DNA from: Antedon mediterranea
Taxonomy: Eukaryota > Echinodermata > Crinoidea > Comatulida > Antedonidae
Direction of reading: 5' to 3'
DNA: 64,000 nucleotides
Assembly (NCBI RefSeq): GCF_964355755.1
Contig: NC_092679.1
Coordinates: 622,001-686,000, forward strand
Below are positions 39,301-44,666 of this stretch, one piece after another. The notes below the pieces were generated by a model, which saw nothing but the letters and a program-made list of their open reading frames with translations, did no database searches and was not told the origin of the DNA. The position numbers were made by a program, and so were the translations under genes. How positions within the stretch are numbered: the stretch's first letter is position 1; each line of letters opens with the position of its first letter.

Positions 39301-42300
39301 ATAACAAAATTTGATTTTGCCAAGTAATAATGTATACAGTACAAAAATTATGTATGAACGATAAAGTTTTCAATAAAAATCTATGTATTATGTAAGCATT
39401 GAAATTAAGAGTAATTTGATTTAAAACAATATTAATGATTGTGACATTTAAACTAATTTTATTTATGATTTTAATATTTTTAATTATTCAATTTTTAATT
39501 AATTCATTGATTCATCAATATTTACTTATTTATTTAATCAAATTATTCAACTTTAAATATATACACATTTAGAAATATAAAATTCTAAGAATTAAAATAT
39601 AAATAATTTATCAAACTATGATCCAGTTCCTATCCAGACTATCAAAATCTGTAATTAAATAATAATGGTCATCTATCTTGTCTTGACCATATTTTCTTTA
39701 TCTCTATATTTTTTCTTTTATTTATTTGTTGGTATTTTTTTAATCTGCCATGACCATATTAATTTCCTACTTAGATAATGAAGTTGGGATATGCGTAATT
39801 TTAACCCGTTCAAAAGAGCCGTAAATGTACAAGGAACAAACAAAGTACAATTTTTTTTAATAATCTAAAACCAGATAAATAAGACAAAAAATACTTACAA
39901 TCATTTTTTGAGACATTTCACATTGGTACAGAGTTCCAACTAATTCCTGTAACAAGACCATATTATATAAACTATTTAAAAACTTTTTCAAAACTTGTTC
40001 AAAATACAGAAATTTACTTATGTACTATTATAACTAATGCTTCTATTCTATAACGTCCAATTATTATCAATATGAATACGACATGAACCAAACAACAATT
40101 AATGGAATGCAATGCATTGTAACCCGCTGGAGTACGGAGCATTCCCGGTAGACATAACAAGAAGGAAACGAGGCAAGAAAGGATTCGGGTAAAAATGAGG
40201 AAAAGTGTTAATAAATGTCCACTCCCCTCCATTATTCTTGCCAAAGTTAGATGGCTACCAAATAAAATTGATGAAATTAGCAGTAATATTTACAGGAGTT
40301 TTGTGATGTTAATTTAATGTGTTTTAGCGAGACCTGGCTGGGGGTAGATGTTCCCGATAGTGCATTACAGATACCAAATTATGAGCTTATTAGAGGTTAC
40401 AGAACAAGAGAATCGGACAAAAACAGAGGTGGTGGTGTATGTCTTTACTTCAACAATAAATGGTGCAATAATTGATTCGTTAAAGAAAGTTATTGTTCAC
40501 CAGACAGAGTTGATTATAGTTGGTTTGCGGCCATTCTATTTGCCGCGTGAATTCACCCAGGTATTTGTTGTTGTCACCCAAATGCAAATGAGGCGATTGC
40601 AAAAAAAAAAGTTAAGACGCAGGCTAAACGATATCGAAAATAAATCACCGGATTCAATTTAACTCGTACTGGGTGATTTTAACAAATGCCACTTTAACTA
40701 TCTGGGTTATGAGCAATATATTACCAAACCAACTAGAGGCGCTCGATCTTAGACAAATGTTTCGGAAACATTAAGTGTGAATATAATGTGAAATCTCGAG
40801 TGCTACTTGCAGCATCTGATCATAATACAATGTGTATGTTGCTGAAATACAGACAACGTGTTAAGCAATTCAAGCCAATCACAATCGACTACCGCGCCTG
40901 GACTGAAGATGCAGTGGATACACTACGCGGTTGCTTCGAATGTACTGACTGATAACAATATTGACACTAATGTTACTGCTGTAAATGAGTACATTAAATA
41001 TTGTGTAGGAAATGTGATCCCAATCAAATACAAGAAAGTGTACGCAACAAACCATGAATGTCGAGAAACATCAGACTGCTATTAATTGAGAAACAACAGG
41101 CTTTTGCAGATAACAAAAGCAGTGTTGTTAAACAGAAACAAAAAGAAATCAACAAGTTAATCCAATCCAGTAAAGCTGAATATGGTAGAACTCTTGAAAA
41201 TAAAATTAAGAACTGCGATAGTCGTGGAGCATGGAAGGCAATGCGAACAATGTCTGGTATTAACTGTAAACAAAGTAATGACAATAGTAATAATAACAAT
41301 TTTAATTATAACCTCGCAAATGACCTAAATGAATTTTACTGCCGATTTGATAAACATGATTTTAGCAATAACATAAGTGCAATAACAAGGTCATTAGAAA
41401 ACGAAACAAAAAGCGAATCCACTAGTTGAAGTATCGATGAAATTTTAGTCGGGCGCGTGTTCTTAGGTGTTAAGGTGAACAAAGCTACGGGCCCTGACGG
41501 TATTAGCAATAAAGTGCTGAAGTTCTGTAGTCACCAACTCTCCCCAGTATACAACTATTGATACTGTAGTTATCCCAACTATTTGGAAGACTTCATTAAT
41601 AGCACCATTGCCTAAAACTAAATAAATTACTTTCCTAAACGATTACCGTTTCGTAGCTATACGTTATACGTTCTAATGTTTAACTTAACTTGTTACTATG
41701 GTAACACGTATGAATACAATAAAAAGCAATTTGAACGCATAGTTAAAAGAGCTAAGAAATGCATAAATGGAGATAATAATCTTCCTAGTGTTATGGAAAT
41801 GTATGATAATCGAATGGAACAAAAAAGAATTGCAATTATGAACGATGACATTCATCCACTCCGTACATCCTTCGTGTTTAATCGTACTGGGTGTAGACTA
41901 AGAGTACCATCAAGGTTACGGACAGCACGGTACCGACTATCGTTTGTCCCACAATGCATATTTAAATATAATGACAACAACACAAATAGTTGTATTTTCG
42001 AACACCTGCAACGCCTGATTGCATTTATCCTCTGTACATATTTTATTGTTCTGTGTATTTTACTTTGTGTTTTAACATTTTACTGATTTTATTCTATTTT
42101 TATAGTATGTTGCCATGAGAAAAACCAATTTTAAATCTTTCGTTAACAAACTATTTGACAATAAAGTTATCTTGTATCTTGTATGACAAGTTAACTAAAA
42201 TTTGAATTTAAATACATTTATTGGAAGATCCAATCTAAAGCTCTGTCTACACTATCAAACTAATTTGACAAAAAAAAGATTTATGTGCCCAAATATGGTA

Positions 42301-44557
42301 GTGGTATGCCCAAATATGGTAGTGATATGACATCATCATGTCCATATATGGGCACATCACATATTTTTGTCACATAAAGTTTGATAGTATACACATAGTT
42401 TAACATACACCAGTTTACTATTTTTCTCCACAAACAATTACAACTTATATTTCTGATAACATACGTATTATTTAATGAATTAACGTGAATGCCAGTAAAA
42501 TCAACAATATTTAATAAAATTCTGGATTACATAAAACATTGATTTACAATTTTAAATGCCAGAAAATTAAGAAAAATACAAGTTAAAAGTTTTCTCTATA
42601 TCAAAAAAAAAAATACAAATCTATAAACTTGACATTTAGTTTTAAATTTTTTGCCTAATATGTGATGAATTCTTCCCCGAGGATTTGTTAATTTTGACTA
42701 CAAGAACAAAATGCCAAAAAAAATGAATTACTTGTGCTTATAGGTGACATCCTAAAGCATCATGTTGATAGTATTCAACAACTCAAGCAAGTGACAAACT
42801 CAACAAAATAGCCGATGGGTAAAATTATAATAATTGCAAATTGCAAAACAACAGCGATATAGACATATATGTTTACTAAAACAAATTAAATGCATGTTTC
42901 TACCTCAATACATTTACAGATACTCTTCATTTGACACAAGAAAATTAGTTTTAACAAAATGAGGGTCACTTGAATTCATGTTTAAAAGTTATTATCTTAA
43001 AAGAAACATCATAACAAGAATAAAGTTTGATCCTCAAACTTCAAGTACAAATATGAATTAGTTTAGATGGTAAAAAAGAGCGATTACAAGATTCTTTCAG
43101 CGTCCTAGTTTGTGTGATAAACAATCTAAATTTGAAGATTTAAAGCCACCTTCTTCTTCAACATCTGGAATATTTGCCGACAAAATGGTTTTGTTATCCA
43201 GAATATTAGTTGGATCGTTGAATCAATAACACAAAGTGGACGCTTTTACGTTACAGCGGATATTATTATACTTTAGATTTTAAAAGATAACAATAATTTT
43301 GAAGGTTTTACGAGAAACTTCTGATTAATGACAAAATATTAAGCTTCAGAAATGGGTAGTTATAAGTTTATAAAAACAGTCTTGGAAAGAAGTTTTATAT
43401 GTTTTTATTCATAATTCCTAATCTTTATGAAGTAATCGATAGATTCGGCAGAGTTTAAAATCTAAACATACATTAAACAGATATCAAGAATAAACTTTTT
43501 TAAATAACAATAAAAGTAAACTTTAAACTAAAACAAAATATCACTGTACTGACAGCAATTACCTAAAGGGCAGTATTTATATTGGAGATTAGTTTTTGGG
43601 AGCCACCTTTTTTATGTAAATATTATTCAAATTACTTCTGTTCAAACTAGTATCTTAGTGGCGTCTTTTGCTATTAGACTTAAATAATGCCTTGAAGGAG
43701 AAAAGTATCTAAAGGTGTTTTTCTTAGAAGATTTTAAATTAAACAAAATTGGTTATATGAAATCTGACATAATGACAAGGATAACGACATTTTATAGTCA
43801 TGTGTTTGTCATGTGACTTACTTCATTCAAATGCTTAGCAACATGACCACGTCCACATCCTAAATCAAGAGCTATGTCAAACTTTCTGGGAAAAAAAATA
43901 ACTGTTATGTTTTAACGTGTGGATTATCAAAGACAATACAATGATTTTATTTGTTCGTTTTCATGAATAAACATCATCATTGTTTTTGATCAGATTTATA
44001 ATTACCTTGTAACATCACGCAATCTGTCAACTAGCCTATAAGCTACCTGCAAACAAATAAAAAACACAATAAAACAAGAGGCATCCGATATAAAATCAAC
44101 AAATTATCAAAAAAATCCACATTATTGTACAATCAATCAATAAGATAATATCAAAATAATGTCATTAAAATATTATGCACACCTCATCTTTCAAATAATC
44201 GTACACATGGACGTCTGCTGCCATCGCAGCCCTATCGCGTTGCATCTGTTTGGTTTTCCGATCAAATACATTCATTGTATGTTCAGTTGATGAATGCTGC
44301 CATTTTGCTAGGATCATGAAATTCGAATTAAATTTTTGTATCCATTTTGACCTTTGGCAAACAAATTCATTTGATAAACAAATATTTGAGGAATTGGTAA
44401 AATATCTATGTTGTGTTAAATTGTTGCAATATACTGATAGTGTCTTAACACACTGTGTTCTGGTTTTATAACATTGTGTCCATCGTCGTTGTGTGTTGCA
44501 TATATGCAACAATCTCCTTTGAATGCATGACATCTTGACAACAACTTTATTAAACAT
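223..44557 (-). CDS. NDUFAF5: NDUFAF5-like complex I assembly factor (arginine hydroxylase), 10 exons, 3' end outside window
   Basis: This is the mitochondrial matrix protein that hydroxylates an arginine of complex I subunit NDUFS7 during early assembly; it has a SAM-methyltransferase fold. Exons are 44183-44557, 44006-44046, 43822-43885, 39899-39946, 26924-27030, 19623-19662, 17910-18020, 6611-6697, 2651-2792 and 223-305. They add to 1098 bases (366 codons) with every phase matching. Residues 1-94 are a basic, Cys/Thr/Gln-rich targeting region. MNVFDR at 95-100 begins the conserved part. SAM motif [11 protein letters not shown] is at 145-154, ADEEFIPF is in exon 5, LHWVNNLP is at 213-220, and [20 protein letters not shown] is in exon 7. 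[23 protein letters not shown] and [18 protein letters not shown] follow in exons 9 and 10. Human NDUFAF5 is about 345 residues and has about 30 more after the last residue seen here, so a final exon is missing. No frameshift or internal stop was seen. Identification comes from remembered family sequence, not a search. Confidence 0.95.
464..570. repeat. Two-copy 53-bp direct repeat
   Basis: A segment starting TGCTCATGTGCACTTAAAGA and ending GTATGGGGTCA occurs twice in tandem. The short ORFs over it are a repeat effect. Confidence 0.9.
651..1384. repeat. 23-bp satellite, about 32 units, with an 8-unit higher-order period
   Basis: The unit is AAGATCCTAATCTTATCATA then ATC. The variant pair GATTCT and CCTTCTC recurs at 901, 1085 and 1269, and CTTACC recurs at 1165 and 1349, always 184 bases (8 units) apart. 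Confidence 0.95.
1713..1903. repeat. Diverged tandem duplication, about 115 bp apart
   Basis: GATATGTGACACT, AGAATTTGCCTATGA, GGACATA and GAGGAGATACA occur in the same order in both halves. The rest of 1385-2377 is AT-rich intron in which I see nothing else. Confidence 0.6.
2378..2549. mobile_element. MITE with 26-bp terminal inverted repeats
   Basis: The left end GCCATATTCACCAATCACAC then TTAAG and the reverse complement of the right end GGCCGTATTCACCATTCACAC differ at about three positions. The middle is AT-rich with repeats of ACTTAAGTGA and TCCCTTAAAT. A weaker, eroded relative lies at about 31990-32085 (CACTTAAGTGATAT, TTCACTTAGATAAT). Confidence 0.75.
2651..2792 (-). CDS. NDUFAF5: NDUFAF5 exon 9
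   Basis: This 142-base exon begins [20 protein letters not shown] and ends with the alanine run QAAAAAIYK. The family has [20 protein letters not shown] and LHRDTMLAAAAVYRE here. The acceptor is TTTATTTTTAAG and the donor is GTACAC. Confidence 0.95.
3049..3476. repeat. 30-bp tandem repeat with variable TA core
   Basis: The unit is GTTATACAGTATATATACTA then TTCACAGAAT, about 14 copies. The central TA run varies between units in 4-bp steps, giving 30 or 34 bp. Each unit can pair with itself around the TA core. ORFs across it are artefacts. Confidence 0.95.
3477..4440. other. NDUFAF5 intron 8, nothing further recognised
   Basis: The stretch is AT-rich. Around 3640-3722 it ends in AACAAATATAACTTGAACTT, which could be an old LINE tail, but no coding sequence supports it. 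Confidence 0.4.
4441..4586. mobile_element. MITE family A, copy 1
   Basis: The copy begins CTGTCTACATTATCAAAC and ends with the inverted form GTTTGATAGTGTGGACAGAG then CTTTA. The middle carries CCCATATATGGACATGATGA. Termini TAAAGC...GCTTTA suggest a TA target site, as in Tc1/mariner-type MITEs. No ORF is present. Confidence 0.8.
4587..5939. other. NDUFAF5 intron 8, no gene or repeat recognised
   Basis: ORFs here are short and of AT-rich low complexity. I see no exon-like frame with good splice borders. Confidence 0.5.
5940..6205. repeat. About 63-bp tandem repeat, four copies
   Basis: The unit contains TCAGTGTAAAAGTTTTAGTA, then GTATATCTTTGGTGTTACTG, then TTTCCAAGTGGTC. The first copy is the most diverged. 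Confidence 0.85.
6611..6697 (-). CDS. NDUFAF5: NDUFAF5 exon 8
   Basis: This 29-codon exon encodes [20 protein letters not shown] then RAGFTLLTV, matching the family's [20 protein letters not shown] region. The acceptor is TTTTTTTTCGCAG and the donor is GTACGT. Confidence 0.95.
6698..7516. other. Start of NDUFAF5 intron 7, nothing recognised
   Basis: The stretch holds an AATAATAAT run at about 7465-7485 and a duplicated AATGCCTT-GCAAGCGTT at 6889-6940. No coding signal is seen. Confidence 0.5.
7517..7650. mobile_element. MITE family A, copy 2 (right end lost)
   Basis: The left terminus TAAAGCTCTGTCTACACTAT is complete and the body GATGTGCCCAAACATGGTAG matches other copies. The right terminal repeat is not recognisable. 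Confidence 0.75.
7785..8055. repeat. Diverged direct duplication
   Basis: CCCCTAGCC, AAAACGTGCCACC, ACAACTT-CCAAAT-ATGTCA and CAATC-CATTA recur in order about 155 bases apart (first copy near 7785-7905, second near 7943-8055). Confidence 0.5.
8545..8570. repeat. Left terminal hairpin of the Helentron-like element
   Basis: This is a perfect 11-bp stem with a TAGT loop. One arm recurs inverted near the right end. Confidence 0.8.
8598..8613. repeat. Poly-T run near the left end of the Helentron-like element
   Basis: This is a run of about 16 T shortly after the terminal hairpin. Confidence 0.85.
10104..10134 (+). repeat. 3' hairpin plus CTAG end of the Helentron-like element
   Basis: AACTCGTCA-AAG-TGACGAGTT forms a perfect 9-bp stem, followed six bases later by CTAG, the expected 3' terminus form. 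Confidence 0.7.
10136..11030. other. NDUFAF5 intron 7, nothing recognised
   Basis: This is AT-rich sequence without clear ORFs, repeats or splice-bordered frames. Confidence 0.5.
11035..11130. repeat. 31-bp tandem repeat, three copies
   Basis: The unit CATTTAGCTTATACCCACAG then CATTGTTCAGT is repeated almost perfectly three times. Confidence 0.9.
11190..11560. repeat. 12-bp tandem repeat (CTGTATACTAAT family), about 30 units
   Basis: Units vary as CTGTATACTAAT, TTGCATACTAAT and CTACATACTAAT. The unit is divisible by three, which explains the long THTNLYTN-type reading frame over it. Confidence 0.92.
11893..12065. repeat. GATGAT microsatellite and 29-bp repeat
   Basis: GATGATGATATT runs pass into three copies of a unit containing GATGATAATAATGATAGGGC then AATGTTAGT. 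Confidence 0.85.
12066..13310. other. NDUFAF5 intron 7, nothing recognised
   Basis: A 71-codon plus-strand ORF at 12582-12797 is Phe/Tyr/Leu-rich, as chance frames are in AT-rich DNA, and has no supporting context. Confidence 0.5.
13313..13385 (+). mobile_element. Possible tRNA-derived segment
   Basis: GGGCTCAGTGGTGAAGC resembles an A box and CCTGATTCGGACTCC weakly resembles a B box. The 81-codon ORF across it has no recognisable protein features. GATGTGAAAG repeats follow to 13570. Confidence 0.25.
13851..14026. mobile_element. MITE family A, copy 3
   Basis: TAAAGCTCTG at the left (with an 11-base disturbance after it) and CAGACAGAGCTTTA at the right bracket a body with two copies of CCCAAATAT(G)GTAGTGATATG-like sequence. 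Confidence 0.8.
15148..15239 (-). mobile_element. tRNA-like SINE core bracketed by short inverted repeats, copy 2
   Basis: The minus strand has the same order as the copy at 38.4 kb: AGTGGAGCTGTAG, GGTCCAGGGTTCAATCCTG (B box) and CAACTCCACT. The A box is eroded. Confidence 0.4.
15240..17341. other. NDUFAF5 intron 7, nothing recognised
   Basis: AT-rich sequence. ATCCCTC-CTAC-GATGTTT at 15635 and 15745 is a short diverged repeat. A more GC-containing patch at 16890-16960 holds no long frame. Confidence 0.45.
17442..17797 (+). pseudogene. Coding-like relic of unknown protein, antisense in an NDUFAF5 intron
   Basis: The plus-strand frame reads coding-like with one internal stop near 17500. Pieces include [40 protein letters not shown] and [20 protein letters not shown]. 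The helix-like, mixed composition is unlike the low-complexity ORFs around it. A minus-strand ORF overlaps the same bases. I do not recognise the source; a decayed retrocopy or transposon ORF is possible. Confidence 0.22.
17910..18020 (-). CDS. NDUFAF5: NDUFAF5 exon 7
   Basis: This 37-codon exon contains [20 protein letters not shown], nearly identical to the family's [20 protein letters not shown], and it ends EQEREG. The acceptor is AATTCTTCTAG and the donor is GTAAGT. Both ends are phase 0. Confidence 0.96.
18350..18514. mobile_element. Foldback/MITE with GTCAGACCATG ends
   Basis: The left end GTCAGACCATGGAGGAAAAA and the inverted right end GTCTGACCATGTAATGGAGG share both the outer box and a perfect 15-bp GGAGGAAAAAATAAA, offset by five bases. 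No ORF is present. Confidence 0.7.
19507..19606. mobile_element. MITE family A, copy 4 (degraded)
   Basis: TTTGCCCAAATATGGTAGTG and TGCCCATATATGTCACATAA plus AGTGTGATAGTGTGTAATAA match the family body and right end. Both termini are eroded. It lies about 17 bases from the donor of NDUFAF5 exon 6. Confidence 0.65.
19623..19662 (-). CDS. NDUFAF5: NDUFAF5 exon 6 (40-base small exon)
   Basis: This small exon encodes [13 protein letters not shown] plus one split base. LHWVNDLP is a signature of the NDUFAF5 family. The acceptor has a run of ten T residues before AG and the donor is GTAAGT. A decayed MITE end lies about 17 bases beyond the donor. Confidence 0.93.
20028..20110. repeat. 25-bp tandem repeat at the head of a SINE-like sequence
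   Basis: The unit TTCTAATGGTCATGTCGCGT then GTTTG occurs three times, and a fourth TTCTAATGGT starts the tRNA-like segment that follows. Confidence 0.85.
20103..20160 (+). mobile_element. tRNA-derived SINE head with A-box segment tandemly repeated
   Basis: TTCTAATGGTG, TAGGTTTGAGCCTC and ATTGGAGACGTTTT parallel the element at 31.8 kb. Its 5' part lies at the end of three 25-bp repeats that each contain TTCTAATGGT. Confidence 0.4.
20217..20408. mobile_element. MITE with 35-bp inverted repeats
   Basis: GGTCTTTCACACCTGTTCCG then GCACGGTTCTTTCC at the left matches the inverted right end GGGTCTTTAACACTTGTTCT then GACACGGTTCTATTCC with few mismatches. The middle is CG-containing and non-coding. 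Confidence 0.8.
20409..21934. other. NDUFAF5 intron 5, nothing recognised
   Basis: Long AT-rich stretch before the 42-bp minisatellite. No exon or element was identified. Confidence 0.5.
21935..24083. repeat. 42-bp minisatellite, left block (about 50 units)
   Basis: The unit is GTCTAGTATATTACGACTGA then GTTCGCTATTGGAGTTCCCC and AG. Units are 42 bp, or 44 bp when AG becomes AGTG before the next unit. Known point variants (ATA/ATG, TTCGCT/TTTGCT, TTATTTC) recur in a fixed order. ORFs through the 42-bp units are an effect of 42 being divisible by three. Confidence 0.95.
24090..26388. mobile_element. 2.3-kb insertion inside the 42-bp minisatellite, type unknown
   Basis: The minisatellite stops in mid-unit at GGTTCC (24084-24089) and resumes in register with a second GGTTCC (26389-26394). 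Removing the insert and one GGTTCC restores a repeat unit identical to the rare variant unit at 23481-23510. This is the pattern of an insertion with target duplication. The ends are ACATCC... and ...GAGTGT; with a shorter duplication they could be read CCACA...TGTGG. No long ORF, RT or transposase was seen. A TATAAATA (24179-24186) follows an ATTGG near the left end. Confidence 0.65.
24173..24186 (+). promoter_or_regulatory. ATTGG plus TATAAATA box in the 2.3-kb insertion
   Basis: An ATTGG (reverse CCAAT) is followed at once by CTATAAATAG and a CG-rich stretch (GCATTTCGAGCGACGCGAG), which looks like a core promoter reading into the insertion. Confidence 0.35.
26395..26706. repeat. 42-bp minisatellite, right block
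   Basis: Seven and a half units continue the left block after the 2.3-kb insertion, with the same variant order as 23494-23811 apart from about two bases. Confidence 0.95.
26745..26853. mobile_element. MITE family A, copy 5 (left end lost)
   Basis: The right half is intact, ending GTTTGATAGTGTAGACAGAG then CTTTA. It lies between the 42-bp minisatellite and NDUFAF5 exon 5. Confidence 0.75.
26924..27030 (-). CDS. NDUFAF5: NDUFAF5 exon 5
   Basis: This 107-base exon contains [20 protein letters not shown], matching the family's [20 protein letters not shown]. The acceptor is TTTTATTTTGTAG and the donor is GTATGT. The 26-bp satellite begins only about 20 bases upstream of this acceptor in transcript direction. 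Confidence 0.95.
27051..28534. repeat. 26-bp satellite, about 57 units
   Basis: The unit is CTTAAGCCTTGTGTAACACT then CTCAAA. It is very homogeneous. The main variant has CTCTAA for CTCAAA and becomes frequent towards the right end; one unit near 28375 lacks two T. It lies in NDUFAF5 intron 4, next to the acceptor of exon 5. Confidence 0.97.
28531..28645. mobile_element. MITE family A, copy 6, joined to the 26-bp satellite
   Basis: The body ATGTGACAAAATAAAATGTG and the right terminus GTTTGATAGTGTAGACAGAG then CTTTA are normal. In place of a single left terminus stands the last unit of the 26-bp array, whose sequence resembles that terminus. Confidence 0.8.
28646..30740. other. NDUFAF5 intron 4, nothing certain
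   Basis: At 29515-29720 a pair of diverged segments recurs (GTGGTCCAGAATTGGATCCT against GTGATCTAGATAGAATTGGG; AAAATGGAGT-TTCA-TGA). A 23-base hairpin CTAAATGCT-GTCAC-AGCATTTAG lies at 30696-30718. Confidence 0.45.
30741..30929 (-). CDS. Candidate internal exon of unknown gene (63 codons, phase 1 to 1)
   Basis: The minus-strand frame is open from a strong pyrimidine tract ending GGGCTAG to a good donor GTAAGC. It encodes [20 protein letters not shown] then [17 protein letters not shown] and [20 protein letters not shown]. The stretch is richer in GC and CpG than its surroundings. There is no ATG at the start of the frame, so it can only be an internal exon or a relic. It lies in NDUFAF5 intron 4, but the flanking NDUFAF5 exons are phase 0, so inclusion there would break that frame. 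No family is recognised. Confidence 0.2.
31803..31868 (+). mobile_element. tRNA-derived SINE head, copy with intact boxes
   Basis: TGGTCTAATGGTTAGGA is an A box of the Glu/Asp tRNA type and GGGTTTGAATCTC is a B box about 30 bases later. CTCAATTGGAGTGACTTTT follows, as in the copy near 20.1 kb, so it is a repeated element and not a tRNA gene. Confidence 0.5.
31990..32085. mobile_element. Eroded relative of the 2.4-kb-position MITE
   Basis: It shares ACACTTAAGTGATATC, ATCCCTTTATTCACTTAGAT and AAGTGTTTCCCTTA in the same order as the better copy. The outer terminal repeats are not clear. Confidence 0.4.
32700..32845 (+). mobile_element. Possible LINE 3' tail
   Basis: GATGAATAAAGAATCTTGAA then TTGAA resembles the 3' end of CR1/L2-type LINEs (AATAAA followed by a short repeated tail). 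No coding part is preserved. Confidence 0.35.
33617..33627 (+). promoter_or_regulatory. TATA-like box before the nested gene candidate
   Basis: TATAAATTATA lies in a locally more GC-rich stretch about 55-65 bases before the ATG at 33682. In this AT-rich DNA the match alone is weak. Confidence 0.2.
33682..37740 (+). CDS. Candidate nested three-exon gene of unknown function, 145 codons
   Basis: Three plus-strand exons lie inside NDUFAF5 intron 4: 33682-33916, 35478-35534 and 37595-37740. All borders are GT/AG, both introns are phase 1, and the joined frame is open for 145 codons to TAA. Donors are GTAACC and GTAAAT; the second acceptor has a long T/C tract before TTTCAG. The product is basic and polar. 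Pieces include [40 protein letters not shown] and [32 protein letters not shown] lies about 60 bases before the ATG. I recognise no domain. An in-frame AG at 33848-33849 means the first exon could start later. A long non-coding RNA, or chance, are alternatives. Confidence 0.35.
34749..35050. repeat. 44-bp minisatellite, seven copies
   Basis: The unit contains CAGGCTACCATGCAATGGCG then TATCACACAGGGCAAAGGCC. Because 44 is not divisible by three, all three frames stay open in turn, which yields overlapping repeat ORFs that are not genes. Confidence 0.95.
35047..35180. repeat. Two-copy 66-bp direct repeat next to the 44-bp array
   Basis: TTGTTTAGCA-T-CTAA-TG-CCCT, TTGGAC-GCTAATGCTCTGG and neighbours recur in order; the second copy ends GGGCCCC. 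Confidence 0.65.
35186..36834. other. NDUFAF5 intron 4 around the nested gene candidate
   Basis: Apart from the small exon at 35478-35534 I see two frames of 62-81 codons (35620-35865 and 36195-36383, plus strand) with no recognisable domain. They could be exons or chance. Confidence 0.35.
36835..37055. mobile_element. Possible distant MITE family A relative
   Basis: GTCTACACTAGCAAACTTTA near the left resembles the family A end with one base different in the core, and GTGTACACTAGAGC and CTAAAGTTTGTG near the right are partly inverted. The structure is eroded. Confidence 0.3.
38295..38310. repeat. Poly-C run
   Basis: A run of about 16 C (G on the minus strand) is striking in this AT-rich sequence. 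Such runs are also prone to length error in assembly. Confidence 0.9.
38371..38477 (-). mobile_element. tRNA-like SINE core bracketed by short inverted repeats, copy 1
   Basis: On the minus strand AGTGGTTTAGATGCTTGGC resembles a pol III A box and GGGTTCAAATCCTG a B box, about 30 bases apart, as in tRNA genes. The ends AGAGTGGAGCTGT and ACAACTCCACTCT are inverted to each other. No clean cloverleaf with discriminator was found, so it is tRNA-derived rather than a tRNA gene. Confidence 0.5.
38941..39094. mobile_element. MITE family A, copy 7
   Basis: This copy starts TAAAGCTCTGTCTACACTAT and ends TCTGTAGACAGAGCTTA. The body is CAAACTTTATGTGACAAAAA followed by ATGTGATGTG. Confidence 0.85.
39899..39946 (-). 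CDS. NDUFAF5: NDUFAF5 exon 4
   Basis: This 48-base exon encodes [16 protein letters not shown], the counterpart of the family segment ETIGKFFQADIAENAL that ends in the acidic residue after strand 2 of the fold. The acceptor is TTGTTACAG and the donor is GTAAGT. Both ends are phase 0. Confidence 0.9.
40090..42190 (+). mobile_element. Decayed CR1/L2-type LINE with the RT core deleted
   Basis: Several shifted frames together show a non-LTR retrotransposon in plus orientation. Landmarks are endonuclease segments [20 protein letters not shown] and [11 protein letters not shown] (40330-40460), then [17 protein letters not shown] from the RT start (41477-41530), then APLPKTK and NDYRFVA. The frame then jumps to a C-terminal segment ending HPLRTSF and [20 protein letters not shown] (41676-41960). 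The conserved RT palm with its Y/F-x-D-D motif is absent. The 3' end is AATAAAGTTATCTTGTATC plus a repeat of that tail near 42160-42185. Many stops and frameshifts show that it is inactive. Confidence 0.8.
42236..42402. mobile_element. MITE family A, copy 8
   Basis: The left end is TAAAGCTCTGTCTACACTAT and the right end is AAGTTTGATAGTATACACAT then AGTTTA. It lies about 50 bases past the 3' tail of the LINE at 40-42 kb. Confidence 0.85.
42403..43821. other. NDUFAF5 intron 3, nothing recognised
   Basis: AT-rich sequence between MITE copy 8 and exon 3, with no repeat or coding frame seen. Confidence 0.5.
43822..43885 (-). CDS. NDUFAF5: NDUFAF5 exon 3, SAM motif I
   Basis: This 64-base exon encodes [20 protein letters not shown] followed by E. 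The glycine-rich loop DLGCGRG is the SAM-binding motif I of class I methyltransferases. The acceptor is TTTTTTCCCAG and the donor is GTAAGT. Confidence 0.95.
44006..44046 (-). CDS. NDUFAF5: NDUFAF5 exon 2
   Basis: This 41-base exon encodes [13 protein letters not shown] and two bases of an Arg codon. It matches the segment before SAM motif I. The acceptor is TTTGTTTGCAG and the donor is GTAATT. It starts in phase 0 and ends in phase 2, as exon 3 requires. Confidence 0.9.
44183..44557 (-). CDS. NDUFAF5: NDUFAF5 exon 1 (targeting sequence and MNVFDR start of domain)
   Basis: This exon holds 125 codons from ATG at 44557. An in-frame TGA lies directly before that ATG, so the reading frame cannot extend further upstream. 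A second ATG at codon 9 starts a more typical mitochondrial presequence (basic, with paired arginines) and may be the real start. The exon ends KDE, and its donor is GTGTGC, which is weaker than the other donors of the gene. The sequence just upstream (a T-rich run then CAG) resembles an acceptor, so a 5' UTR intron is possible. Confidence 0.88.
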
Positions 44558-44639
44558 TCATCTGTTGGAAGAAAAAAAAGAAACTTGATTTTTGTGCATT
44601 AAGCAAATTGCATCGTATAACATGTTTACTACAGAATTA

Positions 44640-44666
44640 TATTTATACATTCACCTATCCTATTGG
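44640..44666 (-). promoter_or_regulatory. Possible NDUFAF5 core promoter (TATAAATA with nearby CCAAT)
   Basis: On the minus strand a TATAAATA (44647-44640) follows a CCAAT (44666-44662), about 85-110 bases before the ATG at 44557. The CCAAT-to-TATA distance is shorter than usual and the region is AT-rich, so chance is quite possible. Confidence 0.25.

Noticed and set aside
44250-44471. 73-codon plus-strand ORF
   Set aside because: It lies opposite NDUFAF5 exon 1, which explains the open frame.
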